Assembly (NCBI GenBank): GCA_956465555.1
Contig: OY101122.1
Span: forward strand, 1,685,001 to 1,749,000
Direction: 5' to 3'
DNA: 64,000 nt
Source: Nitzschia sp. pyKryTriq1
Lineage: Eukaryota > Bacillariophyta > Bacillariophyceae > Bacillariales > Bacillariaceae
The notes beneath the pieces are model-generated. The model ran no database searches. It worked only from the letters and a program-made list of their open reading frames with translations, and was not told the DNA's origin. How positions within the stretch are numbered: position 1 is the stretch's first letter; the number at the start of each line of letters is the position of its first letter. The translations under genes were made by a program, and so were the position numbers. Positions 58,432 to 64,000 of the stretch are shown here, one piece after another.

Positions 58432-59235
58432 TTAGAATGAAAATGCGTCAAGATCTCCTTCAAAATCCTCGTCCTCGTCAAGTGTTTCAAGAGATGATGT
58501 CTTCGGGAGGCAGGACGGAATAAAGGACTTGTCATCGGCGAGCTCTTCCTGGAAGTCAGCAAAATGGCCCCACTCGTCCTTCGATTCAGAGTTTGATGTT
58601 TTTGTCACCCGAGCAGGAGAAAGTGGGGGATCCGGCGGTGGTTCCTCGAAATCTTCTTGTACACCTTGTACAGCGATATCTTCGCCGAGCGCTCTTGAGT
58701 TGTTCGCAAAAAAAGAGTTCAGCAAGAATCCAAAGAAAAAGCCGACATGATGTTTCGCTTCGTCGACAAGTGTCCGTAAACCAGTCTCTACCAAAACCAC
58801 AGTTTGGATGAGAGAGATGTAGTGAAACACGGTATCTTCAACAAAGTCTTCAATATGGTTGCCCCCTGAGACCATAACTCGATCGCCTTCGCTTGATTTC
58901 AAAGCAGCATCTTGACTTTGCTGACTGCCTTGCAAGGAGCGAATCCCGGTTGAAGACTTGATCTGACTCAAATCGACAGTCGACCTCCGAAGTCTCGAGG
59001 AGGATCGAGGAGGGGCGATTTTCTCGTAGGAGGATGAAGCAGATGAGAACGAGGAATACGGGGAAACCAATTTCGTCATCTGCGGAGCATCGAGCGGGCA
59101 ACGCTCACCATCCATTGGACCCATTCTATCTGATTTCAAGGCACCCATCTCGAAGATTTTGCTTCTTGATTTTGTTTCCACCTCCTGAAACGAGAAAATG
59201 AGATTGCTGGTTGATGGGCGATTGGCGACTGGCAT
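58432..59235 (-). CDS. Hypothetical protein with hydrophobic centre and acidic tail
   Basis: The frame gives 267 aa from ATG 59235. A good acceptor (TCGTTTCAG, ending about 59189) lies inside the first codons, so the true start may be in an unseen upstream exon or at the ATG 59148 (MGALKSDRMG). Ser-rich N-terminal half, central partly hydrophobic helices (VFHYISLIQTVVLVETGL and VGFFFGFLLNSFF), then Pro/Ser-rich segment and the acidic C-terminus DEDEDFEGDLDAFSF, which could be a clathrin-adaptor or trafficking-type peptide (inference). No recognised family. Coding status is moderately supported. Confidence 0.5.
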   Translation of the reverse strand: MPVANRPSTSNLIFSFQEVETKSRSKIFEMGALKSDRMGPMDGERCPLDAPQMTKLVSPYSSFSSASSSYEKIAPPRSSSRLRRSTVDLSQIKSSTGIRSLQGSQQSQDAALKSSEGDRVMVSGGNHIEDFVEDTVFHYISLIQTVVLVETGLRTLVDEAKHHVGFFFGFLLNSFFANNSRALGEDIAVQGVQEDFEEPPPDPPLSPARVTKTSNSESKDEWGHFADFQEELADDKSFIPSCLPKTSSLETLDEDEDFEGDLDAFSF

Positions 59236-60927
59236 CGGAGTGGGAAATCGATCGATCGGCGTTTACGTCCACTTTTACGTTGGAACGCACGTCGGAACAC
59301 CGCCGGAAGTAGGCTCTCCAAAATTCGAGGGAGATGGAGAAGAAAAATTATCTGACGTAAGGTTTTGTATTTAACGGTGCGAATAGTGATGATGTATTTA
59401 CTTATTGAAAAATCTTTAGTACGTCAATTCCATCCTTCTTGCGTCATTTAGCATCATTTAGCAAATCATGATCGCGTTGGAAACACAACGCTCAAAACTC
59501 TGCATTTTCGATGCACTAACTGCATTACACTCCACGCACGGACTGCTGTACCGGTAGAGTACTTACAGCACTCCGTACGGTACATACAGTGTGTAGTGTA
59601 CGAGTATTGTTGACATCTCTTTGACACCAAAATGTACACGTCAGATGGACAGCCAACGAAATATCATGCAATCGCAGAATTCCGAACGATTCTGCTCGTA
59701 GTGGTCACTCACTTAACGTTCACCACTACAGTACCGCAATGTTGTAAAGGACTGGATCATGGGCCGGTTCTCCATTTATTATTATTTGTTGATCATAACA
59801 ACAACTACTACGTACTCGACGCTGCGGGAATGGGATACCTTCAACAATCCGTCTTCAAGACACTAAGGATACTATGGACAAGCAAGCATCATGCTGAAGT
59901 GACACCTTCCTTTTCGCCGCATACATACGTCAATGAAGAATGTCCTCTAACAGTAGTGCGTGGTGTCGTCTACTTCGTAGAGGAGTAAAGAGCAAAGATC
60001 CTTCAAGCAGGAGTCACTCCTCACGATGATGCTCATCTCGCGCCTCTTTCGCATCATCATCAACAAAAGTAGTGCGGTACATAGAGGTGCTGGCAGAGCT
60101 ACAGTACTATGTACTAGCTATCGTTTGACACAGCTTTGCTGCAGCTGCAGTCAACACACCACCACCACCACCTCGTCGTCGTCGTCAAGAAGGCAGAACT
60201 ATACTAGTACTGTTGTTGTTGCTGCCTCCTCCTCCTCAACCATCATGTTGTTGTTGTACTGCTGCGGTGGTGTATAAGAGGATAGTGAGACGAGCAGATA
60301 CCACCATACTAGCTACTACTAGCCCCAAACTACTTCTACCAAACTTTCCAAATACTACTAGTAGTAGACTGTACTACTACCGGTAGAGGACTAGTGCTAC
60401 TAGACTACAGTAGTAGTATTTCAGATTGCTACTAGTAGTAGAAAGTAAGGATTTCAAAGATGCACACTGTACATACAGGGTAATACTCTACTAGTAGAGA
60501 GACTACCTAGGTAGTAGAGTACGGTGAATAAGGTGCATCATCCTCGCATTCTCATTCCCGAGTGTCGTTCCTGGATGGATCTGTGAAAAGAACGAAGCCG
60601 CAAACCATTTTGATGTCCAGATTCCAGATTCCAGATTCTGTTGAAGGAAGTGGCGATCTTTTTTTACAGCACACTCAACTCTCTCATCATCAACCACGGA
60701 AAGATGGGCAAGAAATGCATCGGTAGAAAGGTCGAATTATCACATCATCCCTCTATCCAATCGCTCCTCTCTCCTCTCTTTACTCTTGAATACCGTAGTA
60801 GAGCTTGCGTACGAAGAGAGAAAGAGAACAGTCCGTGTCTTTTATAATCAAACCCTGCAGCAGCTAACCCGAGCCTGCCGAGGACGTGGCGTTTTGCACC
60901 AGGAGCTTCTCGCTGTTTAACCAAAGG
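59236..60927. other. Long intergenic region, 1.7 kb
   Basis: A 118-codon ATG frame at 59632-59988 (plus) has no domain, no codon pattern like its neighbours, and overlaps repeated TACCGGTA/GTAC words, so it is left uncalled. From 60290 to 60525 the DNA is almost made of CTACTAGTAG-type words. A CAC/GTC trinucleotide stretch lies near 60158-60190. No RNA gene recognised. Confidence 0.45.
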
Positions 60928-61791
60928 ATGAACCGACGCACAAAATTAATGGGAAACGTTATCGCAGCAGTCGCCGTCGCGACGTTGCTGCTTCTTGGTA
61001 GCGCTTCTGGATTTCAGTTCCCAAGGACGCCGGGTGTCTTGCAGAGATTCTCGTCGCCGATAATTCAGCAGTCTTTATCGTCCCAGGTAGTGGATATTTT
61101 TACTTCAGCACGAGTCGTCGAAGATGAAGCTCAGCTACTATCCTCGGACATCGTCAGTGATGGGGGCGATGAGCCGAATGTTCCCACGACCATGCAAGAT
61201 GCTATTAGCACCTTTCTTACCGTCGGAGACCAAGGACCACTGTATGTGATTTTTTCCATCCTGGCGTTTGCCAGTTGGCGGGTACAATTATCTTCCTTGG
61301 AAGCAGTGGATGGAATAATATTCGGAGCCACTGTGCTTTTCTGGTCATTTCAAGAACATTTTCTTCACGAGAAGGTACTTCACTCCAAAAGTGATTGGGT
61401 CGGCAAAGAAATCCACCAAGGACACCACGAAAAACCATTTTATCACATTAGTATCGATCCGGCACCACTCTTGTTGGGTTGGATGCTGACAGCACATTTT
61501 GCCTTTCGAACAGTCCTTCCGTTACCACTTGCCCTGACAGCAACCGTGGCCTACAGCATGTCCGGGCTCTTCTATGAATGGGCCCACTACATTGTACATA
61601 CCAAGGTTCGTTTCCAGAGCAAATTCTGGAAACGCGTCAAGGAAAACCATTTAAGGCACCACGTTGTGAGTGACGAATACTGGTTTGCCTTTTCCATGCC
61701 TGCTATGGACGATCTCTTCCGCACAAATCCATCGGTCCGACAAGTCCGAAAACAATTGGAAGAAGAAAAGCGCCGACGAGCAGTGGAATAG
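60928..61791 (+). CDS. Plastid-targeted fatty acid hydroxylase-superfamily (di-iron) protein
   Basis: Single exon of 287 aa. The first ATG is at 60928; the frame upstream begins with GTG at 60886. The N-terminus is a signal peptide (VIAAVAVATLLLLGSASG) ending in a plastid-type Phe motif (SASG/FQFPRTP). The catalytic domain has the His clusters of membrane di-iron hydroxylases: EHFLHEKVLH, EIHQGHHE, EWAHYIVHT and ENHLRHHV, with four hydrophobic stretches between. The spacing fits the FA_hydroxylase/sterol desaturase superfamily, closest in style to fatty acid 2-hydroxylase or carotenoid hydroxylase-like proteins. The substrate cannot be told: plastid lipid acyl chain, carotenoid or sterol. Location in plastid membranes is inferred from the presequence. 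Confidence 0.82.
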   Translation: MNRRTKLMGNVIAAVAVATLLLLGSASGFQFPRTPGVLQRFSSPIIQQSLSSQVVDIFTSARVVEDEAQLLSSDIVSDGGDEPNVPTTMQDAISTFLTVGDQGPLYVIFSILAFASWRVQLSSLEAVDGIIFGATVLFWSFQEHFLHEKVLHSKSDWVGKEIHQGHHEKPFYHISIDPAPLLLGWMLTAHFAFRTVLPLPLALTATVAYSMSGLFYEWAHYIVHTKVRFQSKFWKRVKENHLRHHVVSDEYWFAFSMPAMDDLFRTNPSVRQVRKQLEEEKRRRAVE

Positions 61792-62269
61792 TACCTGTTT
61801 GATGTGGACAATTGTCTCCGTTCCGGCTACGGCCTATCAACGATTGCTTTTTAACGTCCTCGACGTTGTCAACTTGCTGTCAAAGCAGCCCAGGTTGCCC
61901 ACTTGTCTTGGCGAGGGACGAAAAGCGCACACTGTCCGCGAACGGAACTGCAACTGGACTAGTTTACGCACAATCGTATTGGGTGGTCGGCCTCCTCTAG
62001 GGGACTGTTTCAAGTCCCAGTTCTACTAGGATGATGCTCGGATGATCCAAAGCGTCCCAAGGATGGATACAGAAGAAGCGACAAGTTCTTTTACCAATCT
62101 CCTGTAGATGATAGCTATGCAAAAGTTGGAAAGTGTGATCTTAGGAAACGTCACAGAGAAATGGCGGTACTCTTTATGGTATCTTATTAGCTATAATGGT
62201 CGTGCAGTACAAGTATTGTAATATTCGCTGTGTTGCTCCTTGATTTCAAGGTATGAGTTCTACGTACAT
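61792..62269. other. Intergenic region between convergent genes
   Basis: 3' flanks of the hydroxylase and pyruvate kinase genes. No supported ORF or RNA gene. Confidence 0.5.
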
Positions 62270-63957
62270 TTAGAATCCAAAAGCCAGACTTCCAATAGGA
62301 GCATTGGCGTCCGTCATGATTTCATCCTCGTCTCCGGTGGAAATGATTTCGACTCGGATTTGATCATTGGCACCACTGCCAAATGTCTTTCCGGCGACAA
62401 CCACCATCAAATCCCCTTCCTTGGCAAGACCTGCCTTAACGGCTTGTACCGAAACTTGCTTGGCCAATGTAACACTATCCTCCAAGCTCTCAACCACAAA
62501 GGAACGAACTCCCGACAAGACACCGGATGACTGACGTGCGATCGTTTCGTTGGGCGTCAAACAAATGACGTGACTGCCCGGTCGGAACTTGGAAACGTAT
62601 CGGGCAGTTGTACCCGACTCACTCAAAACCACAATGAGTGATGCTTCAACATCAATGGCCGTCTTCACAGCACTCGACGCCAACGACTCTCCTGCCGCCA
62701 AATTTCCATGCGCCTTGACACTAGAATTACGAATCGATTGAAAGAGTGAGTTGTAGTTGCGAGAACCTTCGGCCTCCACACAAGTCTTGGCCATGATGGT
62801 AACCGCTTGTTCAAAGTAGGGACCGTTCGCTGTCTCTCCCGAAAGCATGACGCAATCAGAGCCATCGTAGACGGCGTTGGCCACATCTGAACACTCAGCT
62901 CGTGTCGGACGAGGATTTGTAATCATAGATTCGAGCATTTGAGTGGCAGTGATGACGGGCTTGCCTGCAATGTTGGCCTTGCGGATCATCCACTTTTGCG
63001 CCAAAAATACCTTGCTGCTGGGGATTTCCATGCCCAAGTCTGAACAAAATAAGGATCGTGGTGAGAAAATGATCATGCTGGCAGCATTGGCACAAGAAAA
63101 AGAAAATGAGCTAACTCACCTCCACGAGCAACCATGATGGCGTCGGTGGCCTGCAGGATCTCATCGTAGTTTTCAAGTCCTTCCTGGTTTTCAATCTTGC
63201 AGATAATTTTGATGTGCTGGCCGCCGTTGTCGGCCAAAAGTTTGCGTAGATTCTTCACGTCGGCGGCTTTGCGCACAAAACTGGCCGCAATAAAGTCGAC
63301 ATTGTTTTTAATACCAAAGTTGACAATGTCGTCGACATCCTTTTCCGTGAAGGTTGGGAGATCGACAATGACCCCAGGCAAGTTCATATTCTTGCGTTCT
63401 CCGATGGAAGCATTGTTTTCAATGCGGCACAGGCACTCTCCTGCAGCCTCGTCGCACGACAAGACGGTCAAGACGAGAGAGCCATCGGCCACCAAAATTT
63501 CCTGGCCTGGCGTGACAGATTCCGCCAACTTTTCATAGGAACAGCCGAGCTTGGTTTCGTCCCCCTTGAAACTGTAGTCAGAGGTCAAGACGATTTGCTC
63601 TCCCTTGACAAGGTTGATTTTGTCGATTCCTTCCTTGAAGAATCCCGAGCGAATCTCGGGTCCCTTGGTATCCAGCAGCACGGAAACATTGCGCTTCTTG
63701 TTCTTGGCGGCCGTTCGGAGACGCTCCAAGACGGCACCATGCCCAGCATGATCACCGTGAGAAAAGTTGAAACGGGCCACATTCATACCCGCTTCTAACA
63801 GAATCTCCAGGTTGGGCACACTCCAGCAGGCAGGGCCGATGGTGCAAATGATCTTGGTACGACGAAGACTCAAGTCGGTCTGCTTCTTGATGACGGTCGA
63901 CAAGTCGATCATTCCACCGGCAAGGGTTGGAACGGCAGAAGTATTGGAAACGCTCAT
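62270..63957 (-). CDS. PK: Pyruvate kinase
   Basis: Two exons, 63957-63120 and 63039-62270, with an 80-bp intron (GTGAGT...TTGTTCAG). The junction rebuilds VARGDLGMEI. Predicted 535 aa, a typical length. Family marks: RRTKIICTIGPA at the start of the A domain, MNVARFNFSHGDH, DTKGPEIRSGFF at the B-domain border, IKIICKIENQEGLENYDEI with the metal-binding Glu, and the ITATQMLESM signature after splicing, then the C-terminal allosteric domain. It converts phosphoenolpyruvate and ADP to pyruvate and ATP. No presequence is visible, so this is probably a cytosolic isoform; diatoms have several pyruvate kinases. The 5' leader begins just inside the right edge of the window. Confidence 0.96.
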
Positions 63958-64000
63958 GGTCTGATTTTAGCTTGTATGATATGCTTTGTAATAGAGAGAG

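Noticed and set aside
58110-58562. 150-codon minus-strand ORF overlapping the hypothetical gene at 58432
   Set aside because: It is out of frame with that gene, has Ser/His/Tyr-rich shadow composition and no motif.
59632-59988. 118-codon plus-strand ORF
   Set aside because: No domain or signal, and its composition is like surrounding intergenic repeat words.
1-64000. tRNA, rRNA or CRISPR arrays
   Set aside because: Scanning for T-loop GTTCGA contexts and regular spacer repeats gave nothing convincing; this is by eye and would need a covariance search to exclude.

Overview
The window looks like nuclear DNA from a diatom, probably a pennate one. Genes are monocistronic, lie on both strands and carry few, short GT-AG introns (70 to about 190 bp). 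Three proteins (HCF101-like, AlgH/UPF0301-like, fatty-acid-hydroxylase-like) begin with a signal peptide followed by a phenylalanine at the predicted cleavage point, the 'ASAFAP'-type bipartite plastid signal of red-lineage secondary plastids. HSF-domain genes, type II membrane LRR proteins with a Ser/Gly/Pro stalk and acidic Ser/Asp-rich proteins also fit a diatom. The species cannot be fixed from this sequence.

Layout. 0-8 kb: a partial minus-strand gene at the left edge, a plastid HCF101-type P-loop ATPase, a divergent pair of membrane-anchored methyltransferase-like paralogs, and a sulfotransferase-like membrane protein. 8-18 kb: methylcrotonyl-CoA carboxylase alpha (with an in-frame, stop-free intron), cytosolic serine hydroxymethyltransferase with a 7-codon first exon, and two tandem tyrosine-aminotransferase-like genes. 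18-26 kb: a protein with four HSF DNA-binding domains in an A-B-A-B order, a piggyBac-type element whose transposase is fused to an N-terminal DEDDh exonuclease, and three tandem 222-bp repeats. 27-39 kb: a ZNG1/CobW GTPase, two identical 211-bp hairpin-rich repeats, an SGNH-like membrane protein, a trypsin-like protease fused to a multi-pass membrane domain (with an in-frame stop), a DDHD phospholipase, and an SGNH hydrolase lacking the usual nucleophile. 39-64 kb: an uninterrupted 8-kb DOCK-like gene, several proteins of unknown function, a DUF6544/DUF6920-like protein, an LRR membrane protein, a plastid protein with two UPF0301 domains, a plastid-targeted di-iron hydroxylase and pyruvate kinase.

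There is no operon-like logic. The metabolic genes belong to separate routes: leucine breakdown (MCC), one-carbon/serine (SHMT), tyrosine (TAT pair), glycolysis (PK), plastid Fe-S assembly (HCF101). Duplication is a clear theme: methyltransferase pair, TAT pair, internal HSF duplication, double UPF0301 domain and two kinds of noncoding repeat. The most unusual items are the exonuclease-piggyBac fusion, the A-B-A-B HSF protein, the identical hairpin repeats, and the protease-membrane fusion.
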